From: Gymnorhina tibicen
Lineage: Eukaryota; Chordata; Aves; Passeriformes; Artamidae
DNA: 64,000 bases
Direction: 5' to 3'
NCBI GenBank assembly: GCA_013399875.1
Contig: VXAZ01003464.1
Location: forward strand, 62,001-126,000
Within the stretch, counting starts at the first letter, position 1. Every line of letters begins with the position of its first letter. A model generated the notes under the pieces. It saw only the letters and a list, made by a program, of their open reading frames with translations, was not told the DNA's origin and did not search any database. Below are positions 38,131 to 51,700 of this stretch, piece after piece. The translations under genes were made by a program, and so were the position numbers.

Positions 38131-41100
38131 ACCTTGCTGTCTACACATGATTCTGCCTAGCAAAGTATATCTGAGACTTTGCTTTGTTACCTAAGGAAGA
38201 GATCCAGATTTAATTACCTGTCAAAACAAGGTAATTCATATGCATTCACAGGCAAGTCCTTTATAACCCACATAAGAGAATCGAGATATATATTAGCTAA
38301 GGCTACTAGGCTTTAGAACAAACATGTCCTAAACTTGACCAAACCCAGCAATTTTTGTCCTTAAAGCAAAGCTAACAGCAACCAGCAATCACCCATCACA
38401 AAGTGGAGAGCAAAACTCACTGAGCTCAAGTGAGAAAAATGAGCACGACCAGCTCAAAAGTTTCTAGGAAGAAGTGCAACACTAACACTAATTCTCAATC
38501 AGGAAAATGAACAGGAAAAACACCTCACTGAACTGACTGGTGAATTTGCATCTGGGTCTGTATCTTAAAGGACAAATAAATACTTCAAGAATGGTTAAAA
38601 ATCTAATTCTCAAATTAGTCTCTTCTGCTCCCCATATAATGTATAACAAATGCCCTGTTTCTTGCCATTTTGTAATAGTTTTAGCAGCTGTCTGATGAAT
38701 CTGACAGATGTCCATAAACTTTAAGGATTGCATCAGAAAAAAAACCAAAACAGATTAACTATCTGTTAACCAAAGCTTGGTTGTCAACCCCTTTGCCCCC
38801 AATCCCAAGCTCTAAACTTACCTTCTCTGTTGCAACACAGCTGTTGGATATGCTATAAATAAAGACAAACATTTCAATTAACACTGAAATTAATAAATGG
38901 AGAAAACCACAGCTAAGACACACAGCACCTAAGCCTTCCTCAGACATGTCAGACCACCGGGACCAGATAGGAGTACCTGCCACCAGAGTGCACACTTCAA
39001 GTCCATGCTTTAATGCCCATCACAGTGTCTATCCTTCATCATCTAAAAACAGACAGAAATAATGGCATTTCAAAGAGGAGACAGTATTAAAGCAAAGAGC
39101 ATAGATCCTGCAATCCTACCCCATGGAAAAGAGGGAGCTGGCATTCAGCAGATACAAAAGCAGCAAACGTGAATAAAATAGAATTCACAATCTCAGAAAA
39201 GGCTCTTCATTAACCTGGTGAATAATTTGAGATTTCTAGGTAGTAATACTAATATGCAAATAGTTAATCAAGTCTCACACACACTGTTTACAGAACTGCA
39301 GTGAGCATGAGCAGGTGTTACACCATCTTCCCGCCTCTCTACAAAGCCAAAGGTAAGTGAAACAAAGTCACCTATTTCACATGCCACCAAATGTCCCAAA
39401 TTACTGAGGTAGACTTGGAAAGATACTTACTGGTTTTTTTTCAAAATAAGCTACACCTCTTTGCACCTGTACAATTATCTACAAGCTAAAACTTAGGACT
39501 GAATCTGGAAACAAGAATGCAGGTGATGCTCACCTGAGCTACTGCTTCAGGTCACTAAAAGAAATGTGACATACTGCCAGAGCTGATTTCAGCTATTTTT
39601 ACACTTCAGTTTTTGAATACCAGTTTGGAGGTTTGGTCCATGGTAAGTAATGTATATCCATGTTTCTTCAGTTTAGCAGTAAGGCTTTCTTCTTTTTAAC
39701 TCTGTTCCTCCTGCTATTTTTTAGATGCTTCACTTAAGCATGCAGAATAAAAAGAAATCCCAGCTATTCTGGAGCAGATCATTATTTCTCCAAACTGCCC
39801 ATTAAGGAGAGAAAAACTGTTCAAAGATGGATCAACCTGAACATCCTGTAGATGAAATAAAATGCAACAGTCACTTCACTAACATCTACTCAGGCAATTC
39901 GTAACGTTGTGCAGCAGTGACATTAACTGGTGTTTACTTACTCTTTTTTTAAGACAAGGCAAGGATTTGAAGTCCTAAATGACTCTGATGTACTCACACA
40001 GATGATGAATAAACAGACTGCAAGATTTCATGTTGCTTATGCAAGTGTAAGTGATGATACCTGTCAAGGTGTCACCAGCAAGGTGCTATCGTGGAAGGCA
40101 GTGCACTACCACGCTCCCCAAGAGCACTTTCTAAGACTAACAGTCAAAAGCCATGAATACAAAACAGCCACCAATTCCAGAGAAACTAGAGATTTTAAGA
40201 TTCAAGAACTGTGATCACAACACCCTATTTCTCTAAAAAATGAATGAACCCTCAAGAAATCAAGAGGCGTAAGCTAAGCCAGGTTGATGATCCAGCACAT
40301 GCCAGAGACCAGAGATCAAAGCACCCAGACAAAAATCACTTGCCTCAAACAAATGCAACCAACAAATAACTGTTCCAAGAAACAATGAAGGTTGATGGGG
40401 TCCTGCCATCAGTGTGCGGATATAAAGCCTTAAAGCTCACTCAAACCAAGCTGACTTCTGAACCTAAAACTCTTGGGTCACAAGACGTGCAATTTGTATC
40501 AGAAAGGGCTCAGACAACAGAGCAAAGCCCCAAACCCAAAAAAAGCTTGATCTCATCCTTCCTGTTACCTCTAGTAATGCTCTGGAAGATGGAAACTCTT
40601 CCAACTCAGCAGCGCTAGGAAGACAATACTACAGAGATGGGAACACCTCAACGGAATGGGAAAGTTTTTAGAGTCAATGAAGCAGAATCACCTCTAACAG
40701 CAACACCTCAAACTCACCTACTACTGCCACACCTCAGACATTACCCTAGACACTGAGCGATGTCAGGAGGTCCTATTCATGGACAAAACCCACCAAAATG
40801 AACAAAAGGACAGAAAATATTTTACTTATTGTAAACATAAGCCGGGTAGGAGGCTGGAAGACCAAATCTTGAAGAGCCATCATGAAAAGGGGAAAAGGTC
40901 TGAGCCCAAAGGGGTAAGGGTCACACACAAAGTGGAAACACAAAGAGACAAGCACAGACCTCCGTGGCAAAACACGTAACAGCTGAAAAGCTTCAGGCAA
41001 AGCTACACTTTTTGTTTGGATTTTGGCAAGACCAGGAACTTCCCTGAGAGAAACTGGAAAGGATGCAGGTGTATGGGGCCTGACACCTTCGTGACCAAAG

Positions 41101-42522
41101 AGAGAGAGGCTACAGGCATAAGTCAAACACAAGGAAAGAAGGGCTGAACAAGGAAAAGGTGTACCAATGCCTTACCTCTCTCCAGCTCCCAAGGGCTGCC
41201 CTCCTTCAGCCAGGTCATGCAGCTCTGTGCTGCTCTTCACCAGGTATCAATGAACAAAACCCCACAACTATTTGGTTCAATTCTTCTCCCAACCCAAATC
41301 ACATGTGAAAAAAGCAGGCACTGAGCTCCACTTCTGAGAACACAACTGATTTTTATCCTACTCTGCCTCTCTTGTTGTGTCAGTCTCACAAATATTCCAC
41401 CTAAGCCTTGCAAAGCAGCAGGTACCTGAGAAGGCACTGAGTCAGGTGACACCCCAAAAGGTGTTTTCAGACAAATACAGTGAGCCGTTACACAAACACT
41501 TCTCTATCTCAACTCTACTAAAAGCTCATAAAAGCTTCCTAATCACTTCAATTTAAAATATAGAAAACCAGGAAAATGTGAAATACTAGTTTCTTTTTTT
41601 TTTTTTTTCGCTTCTTAAATGTTTGCAAGGAGAATCAGTTCTAAACTGCGAGGTAAATACGAGCCAAGCCTTCTGACCATGCTGACTGCTGGTGCATGAT
41701 GAACCATAAGAGATTGAGAGGGACAAAGCCTAAGTCCAGGAAACGTAGAAAACACCTAGAAAAGGAAAAATATTCAAAAAATGTAAAAATAAATATTGAG
41801 AAGAAACTAAGGAGTCATATAATCTTCTGTTTAGTTTCTCTACTTGTCAGTTATTTCTTCTTTTGTTTTTTTTAATTTTTCCCCCAGTGTAAGGTTGCAA
41901 AGGGGCACTGAAAAGCCATCTACTGGTACGCCCAAATTCCTTCAGTCCAGATTCAGCTGAAATTTGTGTGCAGCACTATAAGAAGCAATTATAAATACTT
42001 CAAAAACAAGTTTTGCCTGAGAAGTTTCAATTCAAAAACCACTGGGCTAAAAATAAACTTGATTCAAGTAGTAGAGCATAGCTTGATTATTCCAGGTATT
42101 ATTCTAACAAGTTCAAGAGCATGGTACCCAGCCCAAGAATCCAGGATGTGACTGATACTTGTGCTCTAGTAATCCTTTTCCACCTGTTCTGCCAGACATC
42201 AGCCAGCAGCTGCATCAGTCAGCACTGCCCTGCAGGCTACAACCCACAGCACTGCCACAGGCCAAGAGTTGCCTACAGGGAAATAGGAATTTTGCTAGTT
42301 TTTTGTAAATTTAAAAGCATATCCAGGCTCCAACTGACTTGATACTGTAACACAGCTTTAGTATCCTAGTGTGTGTGCAGAGGCTGTAATATCAGATGGC
42401 ATAAATAAAGTCCTGAAATCCTTTCAGGAAACCCAACAATCAAAACTTCTCCACACGTACAAGGAGAGGTAACTTACCAACTCAATTCATACGGTATCAT
42501 GAATGTTCTTCAGGGATTATGA

Positions 42523-42546
42523 GAGATGAGATGAGATGAGATGAGA
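42523..42546. repeat. (GAGAT)n microsatellite
   Basis: Nearly five perfect units of the pentanucleotide gagat. Confidence 0.95.
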
Positions 42547-45500
42547 ATGGAAGCTAAAACATTATTAGTATATAAAGGGGTCCAGGCACTTGTGTACTGA
42601 AGATATAAAAATGAGTTTTAACTTTTTCAGAGCCTGATTTCTGATTGCTGCTAATAACTATAGTTTCTAAAATAGCTTATTTAGACAACTAATAGAGGAA
42701 AAAAAAAGTGCGCATTTACACAGCCACAGGCTTTGCTTCTCCTTTCATGCTGCCATCAGCCTTCTTCTTACAGGCAACCATAAGACACCTGCACTGGCTG
42801 AACTATTTTAATGACAGGATTAAACCATGAGTGTAACAACCGAATGAACATCTAATCACACTTACATCTCAATTTTCATCAAGAAATCCTATCTCTGTAA
42901 GTAATTGCAGTCATTCTCAGGCTCTTGGTATTAAAGTCTGATTGTGGGGTTTTTTCTCACTAAAGATTTTGTGGTCTCAGTTTGGAACAGAGAAGAATTT
43001 TTTGCTAACACAAGCAGAGGCTCTGTGCATCAAAAAGGAGTCTGTCTTTGCTTGAGATTCACCTGGCTTTGCCAATCCCACGCTTCCTCCTGGAGGTCTT
43101 CTTACATATTTATACACTGCAGTTCCTCAGTGCCCAGGGGATTAATCAATTCAGGCATCATGATCTAATTTTCATCTACCAACACAGTACCTGACAATAG
43201 AGAAACATGCGAATTATGTACCCCATGTTTCTGTTACATCAAGAGCAAAGTTCACAATCTCTATGGCCAGATCCAGCTCAGTATCTGAAAAACATGTATT
43301 TATAAATAGGAAAAAAAGTTACACCAAACATCCTTGTGGTGTGTCCTCCATTAATTAACTCATTACTAGAGGCTTTGTAAGAAATACATAATGATTAAAA
43401 AGATGTTAAAACACACGACTTTGCATTTCGAGCTTGTAGGAGCTCAAACTGAAATAGCCACAGAAGACAGCACAGATATCATTCAGTGTTAGTACCTCCT
43501 ACTCCTCTCCTGGTTACCCAGCCTACAAGCAAGCCGCTACTTTGGATTTGGATTTCATGCTAGGAAAAAGCTGTTCCATTGCTGCCATGATTCTCACCAT
43601 ACACTCGTAAAGCAGTTTTATCCTGTATTCTTCCTCCAAAGGGTGCACTCCTTGTTGGGCTAATCGAGCTGAGAGGAAGAGATGAAAATGGAAAGATACA
43701 GCTCACTGCAAGCATTCTCTTAACAAAAAAAAGCTTACGTTACTTTCTAAGAAAACAACCAGCAACTTTACCAGCTTTCTTCTCCCTACCTAAATACTAC
43801 TGCTACTTTGTACCCAGTCATCATATTTAAAAAAATTTAAGATATAACAACACAGAAGAACATGATGACATCATCAGACTACATCAGATTTCTTTTAATG
43901 TAACTTTGATATTACTGCTAGTTGTCCTTTAACTGCCTATGCAAAATTCCTCTGGAAACTTTTATTTCAATTCAGGGTTTTAGACTTCATACACATTTTT
44001 GTTTCAAAAACCGGAGATGACTTTATTTGCCTGATATGCGCATCTCAGAAGTGGAGTCTACTGGTCTGTGATGGACACACTTTCAGCAAACCAAGATGAC
44101 TCACTCCAGGAGCACAGCCCAAATGTGTTCTTCAGAAATATTACAGGGAGATTGAAGTCAAACAGCAAGCTCCTCCAGCATGCTGCCTGCCAGACGACTC
44201 CATAGCACACTTGGAACAGTCCTTCAACAAGATCCTGTAATGCACGAGGAGTGCCACGTCTTTCCAGTCTTTGGGTGGAATTCCCCTGCTCACCCACACA
44301 TATCTGTGTCATTTGCTTTATTCCCTGTCTACAGCTAGTAGAAGCAGCAGCCACTATCTGCATCTCATGCATCACTCATTTCTCCTAGCCTTGCATATGG
44401 GCATTATCACCGTATTATTTTATTCTTTAACTGAAAGGAAAATCTACAAATAACTTGCCAGCAGTTGTCCTCAGCTGGGGAATGGTCCATCACTACCTGC
44501 CTACATCTTAAGGTGGACACCTGAAATCATTTCACATATTTCACTGTCTTGGCCTTCCTGCTCAATTCCTGGAAACTTCTTTATGGTTCCTTTAATGCAG
44601 CTACTCATTCTGGCAACAAATGGCTGCCAGCCTAGTATGGAAACATGGCCACACGTAATACCAAGGAGATGTAACCAACACTCTCCCAGTAAAATCAGAC
44701 TAGCAGAAGTGTTTCCCATTTGGAAAGTCATGTGGTAAATGATGGGATCCACCATACTTAACCCTTTTGTATGATTCATTCTCCTACAGCCATCTACCTG
44801 GAGCACACAAAAAGCAGTATCCCGGCCCTTCCCTAGCTCTCATTCCCAATCCTAAACAAAACCTGCACTGCAGCCAAACCAGAAACCAGAGTGTTAGTGT
44901 GAGAAATGAATGAACTCAGCTTTGTTTTCAAGAACCTGTGTGCACTCAAACATAAAATATTTGTTCCAGACAGCTCAAACAAATTACAGACCTCTGAGAC
45001 AAACTCCACTCTTCACTACTAAGAGACCTTCAGAAGGGAGAATGAAGTCCATTAGTGAAGAAGACTGGCTATACTGGTCTAATGTACAACTATTTTCCTA
45101 AATGTCTGATGTCCCCTCTTTTTCCAAAGATCAGCTATTCTGTAGAAGTACTGAGTAGAAAACTTTCTGAGCTAATTCACTTCCACTCTTCGCTCACATA
45201 AAAACAACACTGAAAATAGCTTATCTCAGTAGGAAAGGCTCAGAAGATCATATCTGCAGACAGGTACTTTCAGTTGCACTTGACAGTTCAAACAAGGTTA
45301 AGTCTACCAAAAAATTAATCAATTTTCTTCAGAATGCCAAAAAACTCTACCCTGCAGAAATAATCTTCATGGAAAGTCAGGTTGTCACACCTGAATCCCA
45401 AGAACTCAAATATATGGCTTTCCTATAATTAGAGAACAGAAAACACAGAATTAGTATAAAAAGTTCAAATAAGTGAAAATTACTTAAGTTAAAGGAATAA

Positions 45501-48222
45501 ACATTCCAAGTGTTGCCTCTGAGAAGAAGGATGATTATTCCCACTGCAAAATTGGAGTCTAAGCCCTTATGCTAGACTCTAAACTTTCTGCTATGAAAGA
45601 GCACTGCTTTTCATGTATTCCTTAAATGCAAATTTCCATTATTACTTATTCCTCAGTCAAAGAAAGGGAGGAGCTAATCACAGCAATTAAGAGCTGAACA
45701 ACCACATTAGTTTTCTTCTATATGTATAAACAGAAACACTCTGCCCATTACACACTGCACACATCTCATACCAGAAAAATCGCATAGAGCTACTCAAGTA
45801 CTTGCACATTTGTATCTCATTTCAGCAACTTCTACTGATACAGCCACACATTTTAAGTTCTTTAGCTGCTTCTATTTTAAACCTCAGCCTAGCTGCTAAA
45901 AGGATTTTTCAAGCTATTTCCAATGAAAGAAAAAAGATGACCTACATTGGTGGAGATACCTCTCCAGCCCCACAGCCTCCCTCAATGGGGAAGGTGCAGC
46001 CTTCACTGCAAGGACCCCACTTTGGCCCAGTGAAATAGATTTAATTTGTGACCTTTAGATTTTACATGCTACACTGCAAACCCTTCTGAATCCACTCCTA
46101 AGGCATGCAGATGAAAACATCTATTTGACATGAGAGAAAAGGCTAAAACTTTACAACCAAGAGTTAGTCAAACAAAAAAGGAGAGGGAAAAAAAGCGCAT
46201 TTATTTTCTATGATCTGCCATGAAAGAAACATAGAAAAGATTTAATGTTTACCAGAACATTAAAGAAAATAAATGTTCTAATGCTTCACAGACATGAGGA
46301 ATGATGAATGGGTTTTTGCATAAAATGATTTTATGAGCAAATTAGCTCCTAAGCGCATGCCTACATTTCTGTGCAACATCTATCATCTTAGAAATGCTGG
46401 CAAAATTAGTAACTCAAGTTCTCATACTTCATGTAGATAAGGAATAATATCAAAGAAATTTGAAGAATCCTGCAGTATTTTTACCTTTACATACCACGTC
46501 AAAAAATAAATTGAAAAACAGCAAGGTCCACTCAAAAAAATCTCAAACCTTGCAACAGGGCTTTGGACCTGCACCAGCAGCTTGTTGGCTCAACAGATCC
46601 AAGACACCGCACGGAACAATTTTCTCCTCTCTCTGTCTACATAAGGAGACAAGTACAAGTGCACATCCAACCCACAGTGGGAGAGGAAAGGAAGAGTAGA
46701 TGTGAGAAGCTACAACATTACCATTAAGGGTTTAAGTATCCTCATTTCTCATGAACCTTAAATTCAGTGTCTCTACTACTATTCATTGGTTTGTACAGTA
46801 ATAGAGTAGCAAGAACTGCTTCCAGAGAGCAGCCTCATTGTAACAAGTGGAACAGCACTGGTGGTCAAGTATCGCTTTGAATCTGAATGAGAAGCAGCTG
46901 AGAAATCCTGCTGGCAAATTCACCAGGAGACACTGCTTACAGACTCGCTCTTCAACCTGAAATTTAATTTTGTCTCTGACCTATGTGTTCAGCTCAGCAG
47001 TGCTCTATCAAAAAGCCTACAGACTGCTTATTAGATGTAATGCAATGTATTAGCATCCTGCAAAGGTACAGCAATTCAGAAAATCGAAGCTACAGAAATC
47101 CAAAACAACATGTATGGCATAAAGACTGACTAGGTATTCATTAATAGGGTTTTTGTAGTGAACCCCTAAACTATGGCTGAAAGAAAAAGGGTGGGGCAGA
47201 AAAGCAAATTTTACAGAAATGGTTATGATTAAGACTAATTTTTAAAGTTGTGTCCACCAAAAATTCTAAATTGAATCCAGAACTGTTTGGAAACAGGAGA
47301 ATACAGGTGGCTGCTCAACTTTCTGGAGTAAGCACAATGGGGTAAGCATGACTGTCCTTATTTATGAGCTTACTGCTCAGCTATCTGGCTATTAAAGGAC
47401 CTTTTAATGATGTACACTCCTCCAGTTTTTGACCCTGCTGAACATGACTTGTAGTCCTCAGGAATGTTAATGTGCTAATATTCTCCTGGTTTAATTTTTA
47501 CCACTGTGCAAGATCTCTGGCTTCCCAGCAGAGTTCCGTGAACACGTCACCATGGCCCTTTCAACTCTGACCTTCCTGACACCGCATCAAGGATACTTCC
47601 AAGGTGGGAAGAGACCATGCACTGCAGCACAAAGATTTATAAAATACCTGAAAAGTGGCCATACCAGCAAAAACAGAAAGCAAAAAAGAAAAGTTCTTTT
47701 CCTCTTACTGGAGTGGCACACAGCAAACTTTAGTAAGAGGCCCCAGACCTGATGTCAGACTAGAGCCATCCCTGCCAATAACTCACATTTACTGAAAAAT
47801 GATCCAGCTGTTCCTAAACCACTGCATTATTGGGGTGCACTAATTTCCCAAACCTGACCAGCTACCACCTACCTACAAGGACACTACTGCAACTCCTCTG
47901 CCCTTCCCAGGGAGAGAAGGAAAAGGTGCCCAGTCTGCAGGGTGCTGTGGGCACAGCCATGCCGGCTTTCCTTGTTTGCAACTTCGGGATTTTTGTAAGG
48001 GTTGGTTGTTTGTCTTTGTTTTTTTTTTCAGAACTGCAAGCACTAAATGTTAATTTAACTAACTGGAAAAACAATCCATGACTATTTCAGGTCTGAGGCC
48101 ATCAAGTATCACTTAAGAGATCTGACTCAAATTCCCAAGCTGTTTCAACTGAGACAGGGAACCTCCAGCTAGTAAACTGCTACATTTTCAAACTGGAAAA
48201 GCCCTGAAAAAGGGTTAGACTA

Positions 48223-48792
48223 CATGGTGGTTTTAAGCCCAGCTGGAGACTGAACACCACAAAGCCACTCACTCATTAAACCCGCTTCACATCCCACTCC
48301 ATCCTGGTGGAACAGAGAGGAGAAATCAAAATAAAAGAATTGAAATTAAAGTAAAATAAAATAATAAAGGTAAATAATAATAATGATGATAATAAAAAGG
48401 GGAAAAAAAAAAGCAAGCAATGCACAATGCAATTGCTCAGCACCCACTGACCAATGCCAGATGCCCCTTCCAGAACCCAGATTGGCCCTTCCTGGTAACT
48501 CGCCCAGTTTATACACTGGGCATGACATTCTATGGTGTGGAACTCCTTTGGTCAGTCGGGTCACCTGTCCCAGCTGTGCTCCCTCCCATTTTGTTTGGTT
48601 TTTGCATACCTCCATACTGGCACAACATGACACAAGGAAATAAAAAAAAAAGGTCCTTGACTTAGGATCAACTTAACTTAGCAAAGAAACCAAAACATTA
48701 GTGGGTTATCAACACTCTTCTCATTCTGAATCCAAAATACAGTGCTGTAACAGCTAATGAGAAGAAATTAACTCTACCAGGAAACCAGGATA
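48223..48792. mobile_element. Old solo LTR 'I' (avian ERV family, 5-bp TSD, decayed ends)
   Basis: The 570-bp element begins ca-tggtggttttaagccc, where the family starts TGTGG, and ends gaaaccaggata. It is flanked by gacta at 48218-48222 and 48793-48797. Segments such as gcatgacattctatggtgtg, cctttggtcag and gtgggttatcaacact are ones I associate with a widespread avian LTR family; this is from memory. Both terminal dinucleotides are mutated, so it is older than LTRs A, B and D. Confidence 0.8.
48335..48417. repeat. A-rich low-complexity tract within LTR I
   Basis: Runs of aaataa, taataa and a final A10 tract. This is the variable A-rich part of the LTR. Confidence 0.8.
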
Positions 48793-48797
48793 GACTA

Positions 48798-51700
48798 GAA
48801 ACAGACTTTTGTTTATTATCAGTTACTGGTAAAATTGAGGGCCTGATTCTTCCCAACGGTCTGGTCTCTTCCCTCTCCAACCACAGAGAAGTCCTTCAAG
48901 ACCTGTTTCTATAAGTTCCGAGAATTTAGGTTCACCCAGTCCTCTTTCCGAAGGCACTAAAACTCCCAGTAGTCAGTACTGGGTACTGATCATATCACTG
49001 GAAAAAGACTAGTGCATAAGAACTGCAAATTACTAAACTCGCTTATATTCCCTCAGCTTTTTATGGAGGTACTTAAAATAAAGCTTATTTGGAGAAGAAA
49101 ATGCCTTTTTTGCCCACCCACATAAATTTTTTATAACAAAGTATTTTTAAGATGCCATTGTTACTGTTCTGCCAACAAACTTAAGCAACTGCTTATGCAG
49201 TGCTTTAAGGAAATAATTTCTATACACAAGAATATAAATTATTTAAATGGTTCTAAAAACAAGGATAAATCTGCCTCTTGCCTATCTGGAGATTCCACCA
49301 GTTAGTTTGTCTGGACACCCCAGCATGCCAAGTCCCTGCTGTGTTTCAAAAGTATTCCCGATAGAAGCTCAGCAGCTTTTCAGAAGCTGACAGACAATCC
49401 TCTATCAGGCAGGTAGAATGTAACTTGCAGGCAGAGAACAGGCCAATGTATCTGTGTGCAACGTACTTGGTGCACAGCTTTCATCTTCTCAATACACCAT
49501 TCACAACAGAGCAACAGGTAAGTTGTGGGTATATACAGCAGGATAAAAACTCGTTTCAAAAACTAGATTCAAAAACAATTAGGACTACTTTAGTTCACTG
49601 AAATTCACCACAGATGTGATATCAGTCAGAACACACACGGCCCTTTAAAGACATTGGAGCTGAAGTGTCTATGCAGTATCACCTAGCTGTAAGCTAAAAG
49701 CTCTCTTAGTTTGTCAAAAGACTTCATGTAGTTTCAAAGGAAAAACTAATCTTGTTGAGGCATCATGTGCAAAAGTTCACCCATATGTTTACCTATAGAT
49801 TAGTATACTACAAAGATGCTAAAGCCTCTCCTGTACAAATGATCCACTAATGTGGAGCACTTGCACCAGACAACTTAGTTGAGATTTAGAAGATGTGTGC
49901 AGCTGGTTGGAAGGCTTAGCTTGGCTCACAGACATCTCACCACACTGTTCTTATTTGATGCACAATATCTAGAATCTGTCTGAAGTCACCAACAGGAATA
50001 GTTTGTTCTGCATTTAACTATGTAGTTTTTATTTAAGAGAAGAAATCTTTCACACTGTAAAAAAGAAATTTGCCTTAAATGCCTCCCAGCAGCAGTTTCC
50101 AGGACACTTGCCACTCGAGCTAGCTCACAGCACAGCCCTGCAGAGACTCAGAGACTGGTGAGAAGGGCCTGGTGAGCACAAGCTCTCCAAGATAAACCTT
50201 ATCAGAAGAAAAGGCAACAAGAAGAAATTTTTTTCTAATTAGATGCAAGATCCCTCACAGCTGTTGCTGCTGGGCTGCAGGTTTTGGCTTCCTCAGCTAT
50301 ATATGGTTTTCCACTTCTTTCTAGTATGTGCAGGAGAAAAATAAGCAGAACATATTTGCTACTACTCCTCCACGTGGAAACAATCTGATTGCACAGTAAT
50401 GGCCAGCAAAACCAAAGAAAACAAGAAATATGGGGAAGCCCTAAGAATGGCTACTACTGCTAGGTGTTCAAGGGGAAAATCAAGTGATAAATAAAATATT
50501 AACTAATAGGCTTGACCTGCTGTCAAGGAAGAATCATTTATGCTCTAGGTTTCACTGGGTAAGTTAGAGGCGCCAATTACTGACAACTGAACGGCAACTC
50601 CAACCTATTTTGTGGAGCTGCTCATCAACTGCTGATGAGGTTGTCTTCAGCTTCTTGTAACCTCTTCCTGCTGTTCAAAGCTGAACATTCCATGCTCAGT
50701 ATCTGACCTCAGCCATATTCTCTGTGAGAATTGTATCAGCTGAGATGGTTTGGATGTTGAGATCAGTACTATTTTAACAAAACTGCATATTAAATTCTTG
50801 CAGATAAGTTGCACACTGCCTCCAGTATTAGCATGTTACAGAAGTCACTCAGTAAAGATTTGCATGAAAATAAAGCTCAATGCAATGGTTCTTCCAAGCC
50901 AGTACAACCTCATGTACGCATGATACTGAGTGCAAGAATTCCTCTCCTGTGATCTCAGTATTGCTACTGCCAACACCGGGCAGAATAAAAAGAAGGAAAG
51001 AGCTCACCCAGAACAACACCCAGAACAATGGGGAGAAAAATCTGTTACTGCAATTGCTTTTGAATGAAAATGCACAAAGATGAGTTCAACATTTCTGGTC
51101 TTGGTAAAACAGACTTTAACTTAAAACAAGGTGTTCTTATCCTTTTTGCGGTTTGCTCTATACGTATAACCAGCAAAAACTTACACTAAATCTCTGTCCC
51201 ACTGTTTTGATATCTTGAACTTTAAAATCTGATTATTTAAAGTAGGGTTCACCATGGCACTTTAGAACATGCTTCAAAGAGCTCTTTCAAAAAGCAGTCT
51301 GTATCCAGGAACTGCGCGAAAAGTATTAGAAATATCAAATGGCTGCCTGTGCAACATGTATTCAGTCTCCCAGGTACATTCATTACAATACCATCTTCCA
51401 TTATGCACTTGAACTATTTTTAATCACAGGACTTTTAGCCCATGCAGCATTTCATTTCCCTCTTTCTGCAGCAGTTAAAGCAGCACAGCAGGGAACTTCA
51501 GAACAAAAAGAAGCAACCATTGCTAGGACAGCCGAATGTTCTCCAGAATTAAATTCCTTTCCTATCATGAAATTAATGCTTATACCACATCCCCTCTGAA
51601 ATTCCAGCTGGGTATGCACCTTCTGAAATCAGACTGCACACCAAATCTGAAATGTCTGAAGGTATGTCAGAAAGAATAATGTCATGTGAGCAAGTGCTGA

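Larger units (their letters stand above)
36246..48217. other. Repeat-poor AT-rich block, left part
   Basis: About 12 kb with almost no recognisable transposon. Several short segments have good splice signals: minus strand 39466-39431 and 38852-38822, plus strand 39294-39352. A 48-codon open segment follows a strong acceptor at 43668-43523 on the minus strand. I could not join them into one reading frame or recognise any product. Confidence 0.4.

Noticed and set aside
38940..39560. Segments ending at good donors near 38.98 and 39.5 kb
   Set aside because: All three frames contain stops, so they are not coding. They could only be untranslated or non-coding RNA exons.
43150..43668. Joining the 43.6-kb open segment to a segment near 43.2 kb (product TELDLAIEIVNFALD)
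   Set aside because: Each segment looks coding on its own, but the phases do not match: both possible donors of the first are phase 0, while the second needs one carried base. Joining them directly gives an early stop.
45340..45430. Possible 32-nt exon at about 45.4 kb (atag ... TTCAG/gtgtga)
   Set aside because: It can be read open into the 43.6-kb segment, but it is too short to be evidence, and no upstream exon with matching phase was found.
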